Of a stretch of 64,000 bases of DNA, positions 17,030-25,043 are shown piece by piece (positions within the stretch are counted from its first letter, which is position 1; every line of letters starts with the position of its first letter). The stretch comes from Algoriphagus sp. GTDB taxonomy: Bacteria > Bacteroidota > Bacteroidia > Cytophagales > Cyclobacteriaceae. The stretch spans positions 62,001 through 126,000 of the forward strand of contig JAQSDM010000007.1 in the NCBI GenBank assembly GCA_029945945.1. The letters are read 5' to 3'. The position numbers and the translations under genes were made by a program. The notes under the pieces were generated by a model. That model did not search any database. It saw only the letters and a list, made by a program, of their open reading frames with translations, and had not been told where the DNA came from.

Positions 17030-17701
17030 ATGCTAAAATCCATCAAAGTCATCATCACAGGCAGCACCGGAATGATCGGTGAAGGAGTTCTCCATCGCTG
17101 TCTCGCTCATCCGCAGGTGTCGGAAGTCCTGCTCCTCAATCGCAGACCTTATGGATTTTCCCATCCCAAACTGAAAGAGCTGATTCTTTCTTCTTTTCTG
17201 GATCTCGGAGCTGTCAAATCTCAGCTTTCAGGGTACGATGCATGTTTCTTTTGTGCCGGTATTTCTTCACTGGGCATCACAAAAGAAGAATATGAAAAAA
17301 TCACGTATGACCTTACTCTGAACGTTGGCAAGACGCTGGCTGAACTGAATCCCTCGATGACCTTCACCTATGTTTCCGGTCAGGGCACAGACAGCACCGA
17401 AAAAGGACGCAGCCATTGGGCGAGAGTAAAAGGAAAGACAGAGAACGACCTTCGGAAATTGCCTTTTCGACAGGTATTCGCCTATCGACCAGGGTTTATT
17501 TATCCGATGGAAGGAATGAAAAATACCCTCAAGGCCTATAAATATGTAAACTGGCTGTTCCCAATCGGCAGAAAACTCTTTCCCAACGGTTTCTCCAAAC
17601 TCGAGGAAATCGGTGATTCTATGATTTCGGTTAGTTTAAATGGACACGATGGATGGATTTTGAACGGGAAAGAAATTACCGAGACTGCCGCCAATTTGTA
17701 A
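17030..17701 (+). CDS. NAD(P)-binding Rossmann-fold / epimerase-like protein
   Basis: The 223-residue protein opens with strand VIITGSTGMIGEG (GxxGxxG, residues 11-17) and then RPYGFSHPKLKEL. CFFCAGISSLG and TYVSGQGTDS fall at the positions of strands 4 and 5 in extended-SDR/atypical-SDR folds. The canonical YxxxK pair is not obvious, which fits atypical SDRs of the NmrA/HTATIP2-like group that bind NAD(P) without strong activity. No signal peptide is present. A redox-sensing or repair role is possible but not shown. It stands alone between non-coding stretches. Confidence 0.8.
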   Translation: MLKSIKVIITGSTGMIGEGVLHRCLAHPQVSEVLLLNRRPYGFSHPKLKELILSSFLDLGAVKSQLSGYDACFFCAGISSLGITKEEYEKITYDLTLNVGKTLAELNPSMTFTYVSGQGTDSTEKGRSHWARVKGKTENDLRKLPFRQVFAYRPGFIYPMEGMKNTLKAYKYVNWLFPIGRKLFPNGFSKLEEIGDSMISVSLNGHDGWILNGKEITETAANL

Positions 17702-18611
17702 GAAAATTGACCGAACCACTTTGAATTCATTTGAATCAGGCCCGGATCAGAGATTTTTTTCTTTCAAAAAATCAGCGTTCTGATAAAACCTGAATTCTGT
17801 TTTAGGATTCTTTACGCTTGGGTTTGAACCCAATCTTTAACTCAAGCCGGTACTTCTGGGGAAGTTTTTGCAGGAGCTGTGGTTGCAAATACCCCAAATG
17901 ATTTGGTTGATTTGCCTGGCTGGGGAGATTAAAAAATATAAGTTTTGATAATTGGATTTTAAGTCATTTTTCGTCTGGCAACTTTTAAAAATACTCTTGA
18001 GAGTAAAGACTTTTCCAACTTTGAGAATGCAATCCGAGGCATGATGTTGACAGTTATTTTCGAATCCCGGCAGCCTGAATTCATCCTGATTTTCTAAGTT
18101 AAATCCAGAATATTTTCATCCTGTTGACTGCTCATATATCTGAGGCTGGACCTGATTATTCTTTTCAAATCCCGCCTGAGCTTCTGGAAAAGGATTGAAA
18201 CGATTCAAAAAAAAAAATTTCTCATGGCCTTTTGAAACACTTCCTTCCGGGATTCAACTGAATCACGCCTTCTTCATTCAATTAAAAACAACCCGGGATT
18301 TGTTTCAAAAAAAAAGGAATTCAATTCAGTCTTTTGAAGCTTCGCGATTTCACCTGTCCGGCAATTTTTTCTTTCTATAATTCCAGAAATAAAGTTCTGT
18401 AATCCTTGAAATCACTGAGGAATTTTGAAGTAAAACCATTCAAAACAACCTGATTATCACAGGACTCAAATCTTAAAAACTCAAATTTTGGGCATGGCAT
18501 AAAACTGGTAACAATTCTTGAAAATAGGTTGAGTCCAAAAGAATTCCCAACAGGGTAACCTACCGGAAATCCGAAGGACTAAACTTGAAAACTCAACTAA
18601 CCACATTATTT
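17702..18611. other. Long AT-rich non-coding stretch
   Basis: About 900 bases hold no convincing gene on either strand. The only open frames are short and compositionally unlike the neighbours. Poly-A runs (about 18208-18217 and 18308-18315) are present. No repeat family seen elsewhere in the window occurs here. It may carry regulatory sequence for the downstream stress-type gene, but I cannot identify a motif with confidence. Confidence 0.4.
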
Positions 18612-19181
18612 ATGACCAATTCAAATCAGAACCTGGCTTCGAGCCAAACCGAAAAAAAAAACTTATCTGCAAAGTCTCACATGCAGTCTTCCCAGCTCAT
18701 GCAATTGTTTGAAGACGAGTTGAAAGACATTTATTGGGCTGAAAATGCGCTTGTAAATGCTCTTCCAATGATGATTCAGAATGCAACGTCTCCGGAATTG
18801 ATAGATGTTTTGACATCTCACCTGGCTGAAACAAAAGAGCAAATAACACGTCTGGAAGATATTTTTCTGACTTTCGGAAAGAAAGCAGCCGCTGAAAAAT
18901 GTGAGGCCATTGCAGGCCTGATCAAGGAGGCTGAGGCAATTATGCAGGATTGCGAAATAGGTTCAATGAGAGATGCAGGAATTATAGCAGCAGCTCAGAA
19001 AATTGAGCACTACGAAATCGCCACTTACGGTACTCTTCGCCAATTTGCAGAAACGCTTGGAATGACTGAAGCTACTCACATGCTAAAAACCAGTCTTGAG
19101 GAAGAAAAAGCATCTGATGAAAAGTTGACCATAGTAGCAGTAAGTGCTATCAATGTAGAAGCCGCAGAAACAAAAGCTTAA
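18612..19181 (+). CDS. DUF892 (YciF-like) ferritin-like protein
   Basis: The ATG at 18612 gives 189 residues; an upstream in-frame TTG (18585) is less likely. After a Ser/Gln/Lys-rich tail, the core reads LMQLFEDELKDIYWAENALV. It continues with LTSHLAETKEQITRLEDIF, KCEAIAGLIKEAEAIM and QKIEHYEIATYGTLRQFAE, the four-helix bundle of DUF892. Conserved acidic and His residues (ExxH-like HYE) form the putative di-iron site. YciF proteins are induced by osmotic or general stress in enterobacteria; the same is inferred here. A tiny membrane-protein ORF follows 13 bases after the stop. Confidence 0.92.
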   Translation: MTNSNQNLASSQTEKKNLSAKSHMQSSQLMQLFEDELKDIYWAENALVNALPMMIQNATSPELIDVLTSHLAETKEQITRLEDIFLTFGKKAAAEKCEAIAGLIKEAEAIMQDCEIGSMRDAGIIAAAQKIEHYEIATYGTLRQFAETLGMTEATHMLKTSLEEEKASDEKLTIVAVSAINVEAAETKA

Positions 19182-19194
19182 GATATAAATCGAT

Positions 19195-19314
19195 ATGAAT
19201 AATATATTCCGAGGATTGATTGCTGGTGCCGGTGCGAAAACATTTGGCGGAGGCTGTTTAGGTACCATAATTATTTTCGTTGTCATTTGGGCTTTGCTGG
19301 GACAATGCAGCTAA
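19195..19314 (+). CDS. Small glycine-rich membrane protein (39 residues)
   Basis: The ORF encodes MNNIFRGLIAGAGAKTFGGG followed by CLGTIIIFVVIWALLGQCS, that is, an amphipathic Gly-rich start and one strong TM helix (about residues 22-35). It begins 13 bp after the DUF892 stop on the same strand. I recognise the G-A-G/K-G-G-G-C-x-G-T-I-I-I-F pattern as one of many unannotated small Bacteroidota membrane proteins, without a known function. Its position suggests co-expression with the stress protein. Conservation with synonymous change would be needed to be sure it is translated. Confidence 0.6.
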   Translation: MNNIFRGLIAGAGAKTFGGGCLGTIIIFVVIWALLGQCS

Positions 19315-19643
19315 AGCAAATGCGCCAGTTCCATTAAAAGGATCACTCTGGCAAACAATGAAAAGATTATAAAAAGTAAGGCTGAAAATTTAGTCCTAAC
19401 GGTTTAAAAAAAGCCTCTTAGAAAAGCTAATATTTTTTTGAAAAAGGAGGGTTTAACGCTTAATCAGAATAATGTGTAAAACCCTCCTTCTTTCTTATTC
19501 ATGACTTTTTCGAGGAGTATGATTCATTCAGCAACTTTCATTTCAGGATTTCTGAGCTGTAGAGTTGAAGCATTTTTTCAATCAGATCCTTACAATACCA
19601 TAAGGGAAACGTTCTTATTATTTCATTCTAAAACCAATTCAAG
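19315..19643. other. Spacer with a terminator; otherwise nothing seen
   Basis: Apart from the hairpin at 19441-19495, this spacer upstream of the dehydrogenase gene holds no gene or recognised motif. Confidence 0.4.
19441..19495 (+). terminator. Terminator-like hairpin after DUF892/small ORF
   Basis: AAGGAGGGTTT pairs with AAACCCTCCTT around a loop of about 24 nt and is followed by a pyrimidine-rich CTTTCTTATT tail. The long loop lowers confidence. Confidence 0.55.
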
Positions 19644-21026
19644 ATGTCTATTCAAACTGTTAATCCATTTACCAATAAAACAGAAAAGTCATTTGATGAA
19701 ATGACTGAAAAAGAATTAGAAACATCAGTGGCAAAATCCCAGGTGGCATTTTCTGATTGGAAAAAAACCAGTTATAAACAGCGTGCAGATTTATTGCACA
19801 AAGTGGCTTCCCTGATGCGGGCCAGAAAAAAATCATTAGCCAAAACCATCACTTTGGAGATGGGCAAACTCATTGCTCAGTCAGAAGGTGAAATAGATTT
19901 GAGTGCAGACATCTTCGACTATTATGCTGAAAACGGAGAAAAATTCCTTGCGGATAAAGTACTTAATCCGGAGTTAGGGGAAGCATTGATCCGAAATAGT
20001 CCTGTTGGCATCTTGCTGGGTGTGATGCCCTGGAATTTTCCATTTTATCAGGTAGCCCGATTCGCAGCCCCCAACATCATGGCAGGCAATACCATTTTAT
20101 TGAAACATGCTTCGATCGTACCCCAATGTGCTGTTGCGCTTGAAGCGCTCTTTGAAGAAGCAAAAGCACCCAAAGGAATTTATACCAATCTTTTCATTTC
20201 AGGGAAACGGGCTACTGCTCTTATCGCTGACAAAAGAATAAAAGGAGTATCCTTAACAGGCAGCGAAGGAGCCGGCGCAAGTGTAGCTGCTGAAGCAGGA
20301 AAAAATCTGAAGAAGGTGGTCTTGGAGCTAGGTGGCAATGATGTCTTTATCATACTGGAAGATGCAGATATGGAAAAGACAGTTGAGTGGGCAGTTGTTG
20401 GTCGAATGAATAATAACGGGCAATGCTGTATAGCTTCCAAGCGATTTATTGCTGTTGAAGCCATCGCAGATGAGTTTCTGGAAAAATTTAAAGAGAAGCT
20501 GTCAAAAATTATCGTAGGAGACCCGATGGATCCTGCCACAGAATTGGGCCCGCTAAGCAGTGAAGAGGCTGCCGTGCATCTGGAAGATCAGGTAAAACGC
20601 TCTGTAAGTAAAGGGGCAAAAGTATTGCTGGGCGGTAAACGTTCAGATCGTGCCGGAGCTTTTATGGAGCCCACTATTCTCTCCGGATTAAAGCCAGGGA
20701 TTCCCGCTTATCATGAGGAATTATTTGGACCGGTAGCATCTTTCTATATCGTAAAAGATGAACAAGCCGCCATTGATCTGGCCAATGACTCTGATTTTGG
20801 ACTGGGAGCTTCCGTGTTTACGCAAGACATTAAAAGGGGAAAAAAGATAGCTGATCAAATTGATACCGGTATGGTATTTATCAACCACCCTACCTGGACT
20901 CAAGCAGATCTTCCTTTTGGAGGAACGAAAACTTCGGGTTTTGGCAGGGAGCTTTCTGAACTTGGCATTCACGAGTTTGTCAATAAAAAACTCATCCGTG
21001 TCAGCGGACTCAATGATCCTTTCTAA
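19644..21026 (+). CDS. NAD(P)-dependent succinate-semialdehyde dehydrogenase family protein
   Basis: The 460-residue enzyme has full aldehyde dehydrogenase motifs: MPWNFPFYQ (cofactor and oxyanion Asn), SLTGSEGAG, LELGGND (Glu228, general base), NNNGQCC (Cys262, nucleophile), PFGGTKTSGFGRE and the C-terminal GIHEFVNKK. The length and N-terminus (IQTVNPFTNKTEKSFDEM) place it with the shorter Sad/GabD-like succinate-semialdehyde dehydrogenases. It would convert succinate semialdehyde to succinate, feeding the TCA cycle in the cytoplasm. No GABA aminotransferase is adjacent, so a general aldehyde detoxifying role is equally possible. A terminator follows. Confidence 0.9.
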   Translation: MSIQTVNPFTNKTEKSFDEMTEKELETSVAKSQVAFSDWKKTSYKQRADLLHKVASLMRARKKSLAKTITLEMGKLIAQSEGEIDLSADIFDYYAENGEKFLADKVLNPELGEALIRNSPVGILLGVMPWNFPFYQVARFAAPNIMAGNTILLKHASIVPQCAVALEALFEEAKAPKGIYTNLFISGKRATALIADKRIKGVSLTGSEGAGASVAAEAGKNLKKVVLELGGNDVFIILEDADMEKTVEWAVVGRMNNNGQCCIASKRFIAVEAIADEFLEKFKEKLSKIIVGDPMDPATELGPLSSEEAAVHLEDQVKRSVSKGAKVLLGGKRSDRAGAFMEPTILSGLKPGIPAYHEELFGPVASFYIVKDEQAAIDLANDSDFGLGASVFTQDIKRGKKIADQIDTGMVFINHPTWTQADLPFGGTKTSGFGRELSELGIHEFVNKKLIRVSGLNDPF

Positions 21027-21135
21027 TCCTTTACACTGAATAATCTGAGTACAGGGATTATTCCAAAAAGTATAATTTTTTAAAAAGTTGGCTTCAACGA
21101 TGCTCAGCCGCTTGGCAAGCTAAGATTGCTCAACG

Positions 21136-21180
21136 GGGAGGAAAAGGCAGATTTACTGCTTATTCCTCCTTTTTTTTATT
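21136..21180 (+). terminator. Terminator after the aldehyde dehydrogenase gene
   Basis: A GGAGGAA...TTCCTCC stem with an internal AAGGCAG/CTGCTT helix is followed by eight T, about 110 bp after the stop codon. Confidence 0.8.
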
Positions 21181-21258
21181 TCAAAATGTAAAACGGAATT
21201 CCTGGTTTTTGAAAGTGAACAGAAGCTCACTACCTGCATTGAGATGAAACAATCAGGT

Positions 21259-22308
21259 CTACTCTGCCTTTTGAAATTTGATTTCACGATCCTGTTCCCA
21301 GATATAAAATACCTTCTTATCAGGTAAAACGATCGACTTCAGGTAACTTCCTTTTCCTATCGTATTTTCAATCTTGCCTTTTAATGAAACTGATTTCACA
21401 GCATCGCCACTTTGCATAGAGATCAAAATAGTATCCGAAGTTCCCGAAATACTCGAATTCCTTCCTTCACCAATTTTAATCTCAACAGCTCCCGGCTTGC
21501 TGTAGTATACGATTCCTTCTCTCCTCCAAGTGGTGTGAATTCCCTTGGCATCATCAATTACGATTCCTCCGCCATCCATTGGGCAGCCTTCCAATTTCCA
21601 TGTCCCCATTCCTAGCCTTTGAGCATTTCCAAAGGATTTTCCACTGTCTGATGATTTTGCTACATATAAATCTCTGGAGCCTTCCAGCCAGTTTCTAAAC
21701 ATGATCGCGACTTCAGTTCCATTTACAGCAATACTTGGCTTGCAGCATTCACAGACGTGTTCGTCGGGAGATTGATAAGCCAACTGGTTTTTGGACCATT
21801 TTGAATCTCCTTTTGAAAGAGAGGAGAAAAAGATCTGGTTTCTTTTACCTATTCTGGTATCAAGCCAAACTGCATAAAAATTGTCTTTTTTGTCAGCGGC
21901 TATGCTCATCAATCCTTCCGGGGCAGATTCGCTTTGGTCATTTACAATTCCTTGAGGTTTCCAGCTATCTGATTCATTGCTCAGTTCAAACCAATGGATA
22001 TTTCCTGTCTTGTCCATTGCGGTAATGACCGAATGCGTATCAGAACTTGCTATTTGCGGACCTCTTGACATTCCAAGGTGCATACCCGGTACTTCGGCTA
22101 CCAAAACTGGCTTCGAAAATGTACCTCCCTGATCTTTGGAAGTGGCGCAGAATACTTTGTCTTCCTGCCCGAATACGACTCTGATCACCCCTTTTGTATC
22201 CAAACTTGCTTGTGGCTGCTCTCCTTGCGAAATCGTATTGACTTTGGTCTGAGACCAGGAGGATAAGGTCGAGGCTAAAACCAGGAATACTAGTAATATT
22301 TTTTTCAT
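21259..22308 (-). CDS. Exported sialidase-like (BNR/Asp-box) protein
   Basis: The 349-residue protein has a signal peptide (1-20, ending SWSQ). Two Asp-box signatures, SKDQGGTF and SSDSGKSF (S-x-D-x-G-x-x-F), point to a six-bladed sialidase-like propeller. A conserved-looking CECCKPSIAV cysteine cluster and a KLEGCPMDGGG stretch suggest metal binding or disulfides near the propeller centre. A clear sialidase Arg triad or FRIP motif is not seen, so true neuraminidase activity is doubtful. It may instead bind sugars, metals or partners in the periplasm. It is convergent with the dehydrogenase gene and stands alone. Confidence 0.72.
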   Translation of the reverse strand: MKKILLVFLVLASTLSSWSQTKVNTISQGEQPQASLDTKGVIRVVFGQEDKVFCATSKDQGGTFSKPVLVAEVPGMHLGMSRGPQIASSDTHSVITAMDKTGNIHWFELSNESDSWKPQGIVNDQSESAPEGLMSIAADKKDNFYAVWLDTRIGKRNQIFFSSLSKGDSKWSKNQLAYQSPDEHVCECCKPSIAVNGTEVAIMFRNWLEGSRDLYVAKSSDSGKSFGNAQRLGMGTWKLEGCPMDGGGIVIDDAKGIHTTWRREGIVYYSKPGAVEIKIGEGRNSSISGTSDTILISMQSGDAVKSVSLKGKIENTIGKGSYLKSIVLPDKKVFYIWEQDREIKFQKAE

Positions 22309-22458
22309 TCGATAAGTTGCTTTGAGATCAAGGTAGCTAAAGGCAGGAAATAAGATTACAACAATTTGACAAGTGGACCTTATTTAATTATGCGAATTAC
22401 GATCCAAAATAAAGGCCTTCGTGAGATACTCAGATAAGAATTAATCCTTGGTCAGGAA

Positions 22459-22494
22459 ATAAAAAACGCCGGCAAATTCTTCAGCCGGCGTTGA
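22459..22494 (-). terminator. Terminator of the SDR gene
   Basis: On the minus strand AACGCCGGC pairs with GCCGGCGTT and is followed by a T-rich stretch (TTTTTTATTTCC). It lies just after the SDR stop codon at 22515. Confidence 0.85.
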
Positions 22495-22514
22495 AATTTA
22501 AGGTTGGGTTGTGT

Positions 22515-23279
22515 CTAAGCTGTAAATCCTCCATCGACCACATTGGTCGAACCTGTGATAAACTTACTCCGATCGGAAGCCAGGAACAGCGCCATCTGAG
22601 CGATGTCGGTATTATCAGCATAATGGCCGAGAGGAATCATTTTGGTAAATCCTTCTTTCACTACAGCCGCGGAACCGGGTGCCATTTGTTCCTCCAAAGA
22701 CCTCATCATTCGATTATCTACAGGAGACGGGTGAATGGAATTGACCCGAATTTTATCTGGTGCACCTTCAAGAGCCCCTGTTCTCATCAATCCAATTGTC
22801 GCATGTTTGCTCGCCACATAAGCACTGAGTTGGGCAAAACCCCGAAGTCCGGCAACCGAGGATGTGATAATCACCGAACCTCCCCCTCCTTGCTTGAGAG
22901 CAGCAAAACCATATTTCATTCCCAGCCAAACTCCTTTCAGATTGACTCCGATTACCTGGTCAAAAACCTCCTCCGGATAATCTGTCATTGGCTTGACTAC
23001 TCCCTCCACTCCTGCATTGAGGAATAAAACGTCAATTTTCCCAAAAGCTTTGAGCGATTCATCTATGTATCGCTTCACATCAACAGCTTTGGACACATCC
23101 GCCTGAATGTAGAGGACATTTTTTCCTGCCAGTTCTTTTTTAGCTTCATCCAGATTCTTCTGGCTAAAGTCCACCAAAGCGACTCCATCTGCTCCTTCTT
23201 TCAGAAAAAGTTTGGCAGTGGCAAGGCCAATTCCGCCTGCCCCACCCGTGATAATTGCGAATTTATCTTTCAGTTCCAT
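22515..23279 (-). CDS. Classical SDR family oxidoreductase
   Basis: The 254-residue enzyme shows the classical short-chain dehydrogenase pattern: ITGGAGGIGLA (cofactor loop, residues 10-20), LFLNAGVEG (the NAG motif), ITSSVAGLRG (catalytic Ser region), and Tyr154/Lys158 in YVASK. The acidic residue in LVDFSQ after strand 2 suggests a preference for NAD. The C-terminus has ALFLASDRSKFITGSTNVVDGG, as in 3-oxoacyl-ACP-reductase or glucose-dehydrogenase-like members. The substrate cannot be deduced. It is cytoplasmic and monocistronic, with a terminator right behind it. Confidence 0.92.
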   Translation of the reverse strand: MELKDKFAIITGGAGGIGLATAKLFLKEGADGVALVDFSQKNLDEAKKELAGKNVLYIQADVSKAVDVKRYIDESLKAFGKIDVLFLNAGVEGVVKPMTDYPEEVFDQVIGVNLKGVWLGMKYGFAALKQGGGGSVIITSSVAGLRGFAQLSAYVASKHATIGLMRTGALEGAPDKIRVNSIHPSPVDNRMMRSLEEQMAPGSAAVVKEGFTKMIPLGHYADNTDIAQMALFLASDRSKFITGSTNVVDGGFTA

Positions 23280-23458
23280 TGTATAATATTTTGGTTTAAC
23301 CTTCTTCTAATTTAACCATTTAGAAAAGGTGAAGTCCTGATAAGAATCATGTTTGGGACTAAAATTCACCTTCCTTTCCTTCGGAACGAAAGGCATTGTC
23401 CTTTCTGATCATTTCAGGAATAAACCCGATCCCAAATTCTTACTCCAGATTTTTCACA

Positions 23459-23493
23459 AAAAAAGGTGCGATTTTAAAGCCGCACCTTTTTTC
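23459..23493 (-). terminator. Terminator of the DsrE-like operon
   Basis: AAAAAAGGTGCG and CGCACCTTTTTT form a perfect stem with T-tracts on both sides, so it can work in both directions. It is about 28 bp downstream of the DsrE-like stop codon. Confidence 0.85.
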
Positions 23494-23521
23494 TTCCTAG
23501 TAGGTTGGGTTCAAACTTTCC

Positions 23522-23935
23522 TCAGTTACTTTCTTTGATATATCCCCACCCTTCCTGCTGTTTAAGAACCAATTCCATTATTCCGTCAGGTACAGTGAGT
23601 ACTCCTGGAATCAGCTGGGATACAGGAACATTTTTTCTTTTCAGAGTGAATTCACAAATCACAAAGGATACATTATCCTTTGCTGCAAGCTTTTTCACCT
23701 CTTCAGCTACAGTCGATTTTTCTGCAAGCACCATATCAATGGAGCCACCGTATAACACTACTTCGAATTCTGATTCAGGGTATTCCTCTGACATCATTTC
23801 GACGTGCCTTATAGTGGCTTGATGCACTTCCACATTTGCGCTCGTTACATCAAATAAGATTTTCACCGGTCTCGTCTGGGCGAAAATATCCGTGGAAAGC
23901 AAGAGAGCCAGGAATAACAAAAAGTATGTTTTCAT
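23522..23935 (-). CDS. Exported DsrE-like protein
   Basis: The 137-residue protein has a signal peptide (1-20, ending IFAQ). The mature part, VKILFDVTSANVEVHQATIR and later EFEVVLYGGSIDMVLAEKS, follows the beta-alpha pattern of DsrE/DsrF-like proteins. It ends with ICEFTLKRKNVP, GVLTVPDGIMELV and QQEGWGYI, the family's conserved tail, which includes one Cys. DsrE-like proteins move sulfane sulfur or act as redox partners; exported single-copy forms are uncharacterised. It starts 24 bp after the next upstream gene, whose product ends with the same tail motif, so the two form an operon of relatives. Confidence 0.82.
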   Translation of the reverse strand: MKTYFLLFLALLLSTDIFAQTRPVKILFDVTSANVEVHQATIRHVEMMSEEYPESEFEVVLYGGSIDMVLAEKSTVAEEVKKLAAKDNVSFVICEFTLKRKNVPVSQLIPGVLTVPDGIMELVLKQQEGWGYIKESN

Positions 23936-23959
23936 GATTTTAGTTTTTAGTCGATCGAA

Positions 23960-24640
23960 TTATCCTCCTGCGAATACATACCCACAACCATGTTCCTGTG
24001 CTCTCCCAAGCGCCCACACACCGGATGGTACCAATTGGATTCCCGGTAAAACTCCGCTAACCCAATCGTTGAAAACTTCTGTAGGATCCTTCCCAATTTG
24101 TTTCGCAACTCGGGAGCTGTTCACACTAAGTGCTAATTCACAGACACAAAACATTGCACCTCTTTCCTGAAGCCTTTTTATCCCTTCCATTTGCGGCAAA
24201 GGAAAATCACCCGGCTGAGGCTCATAATAAGGATTCCTTTTAGAGGCTGTTTTAGTAGCCTTGTCATTAATCCCAAAAACTTCCCCAATTGGATACTTCT
24301 CCCAAATGCGGTTTTCCAAAGCAAATGGAATGGCTGAATGCCTCAGAACCGTCATGCCGGTAATATCGCTGTCTGGGCTGCCGGTTTGATTATTCGTCAA
24401 ATAAAAAACCCAGTTCCAAATAATAGGAAATCCGTCATGCGGTGTTGACCCATCGTAAACGATCCGGTGGGAACCTTTAATGCCTTTAAACCACTCATCG
24501 GCTTCATGAAGTGACTTACCTTTTAAATCCGCTGGCATTTCTTCTGCCTTACCCGGTAAAGCTGATAAACCACCTGCTACTGTACCAAGTGCCAAAGCAC
24601 CTAAAAAGGTCCTTCGAGAGTTACTGTTTGTTGTTTTCAT
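23960..24640 (-). CDS. Tat-exported DsrE-tail protein of unknown function
   Basis: The 226-residue product starts with a twin-arginine signal (NSRRTFLGALALGTVAGGLS). The central part (DEWFKGIKGSHRIVYDGSTP) is not one I recognise. The last 70 residues, FCVCELALSVNS, GVLPGIQLVPSGVWALG and AQEHGCGYVF, align by eye with the tail of the adjacent DsrE-like protein (Cys-Glu-x-x-Leu, Gly-Val-Leu, Val-Pro-x-Gly, Gln-Glu-x-Gly-x-Gly-Tyr). It is likely a larger paralog in the same operon and may carry a cofactor, given export in the folded state. Confidence 0.72.
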   Translation of the reverse strand: MKTTNSNSRRTFLGALALGTVAGGLSALPGKAEEMPADLKGKSLHEADEWFKGIKGSHRIVYDGSTPHDGFPIIWNWVFYLTNNQTGSPDSDITGMTVLRHSAIPFALENRIWEKYPIGEVFGINDKATKTASKRNPYYEPQPGDFPLPQMEGIKRLQERGAMFCVCELALSVNSSRVAKQIGKDPTEVFNDWVSGVLPGIQLVPSGVWALGRAQEHGCGYVFAGG

Positions 24641-25043
24641 CTGTAATTAATTTTAGTTAGAAATAACTGGTTGAAATGAAATCAATAAAAAATTTCATAA
24701 AAGATAATTTAAGAAAAAAATTAAATTAATTCAATCTTAATTAATTGAAAATGAGATTATTAAAACTCTGTCATATTTACTTTTTAGGAGTTTTTCCAGA
24801 TCAAACTATCGGGAGAATCGGGGAAATATTAGCTTAAAAGCGGACAGGTTTTGGCAGATTAATTTTCTGAAAATGAAAGTCCGATTAACCGGAAAAGGAG
24901 TGGGTTTCCAGGAAGAATAGGCATGAAAGTCTGATCTCTGCGGGATTTGAAGCCATTTGTTCGCGAAGCATGATTTCATTCCTAAAAACCCTGTTTCTTT
25001 TCCGGGATCCTTTCCCTAATTTCTACCCTCAATAACCCCTCCC
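24641..25043 (+). other. AT-rich intergenic region between divergent genes
   Basis: Four hundred bases contain no gene. The segment 24660-24770 is very AT-rich, as expected for promoter DNA between the divergently transcribed DsrE-like operon and the M20 peptidase gene. Confidence 0.4.
24994..25024 (+). promoter_or_regulatory. Bacteroidota-type promoter of the M20 peptidase gene
   Basis: TTTC at 24994-24997 and TAATTTCT at 25017-25024 are 19 bp apart. This fits the Bacteroidota TTTG-N19-TANNTTTG consensus with one mismatch in the -33 box and two in the -7 box, and lies 20 bp before the start codon. Confidence 0.4.

Noticed and set aside
18480..18530. Sigma-54 promoter (GGCATGGCATAAAACTGGTA) before DUF892
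   Set aside because: Spacing between the GG and GC-like elements is one base short of the consensus and the -12 box is not GC.
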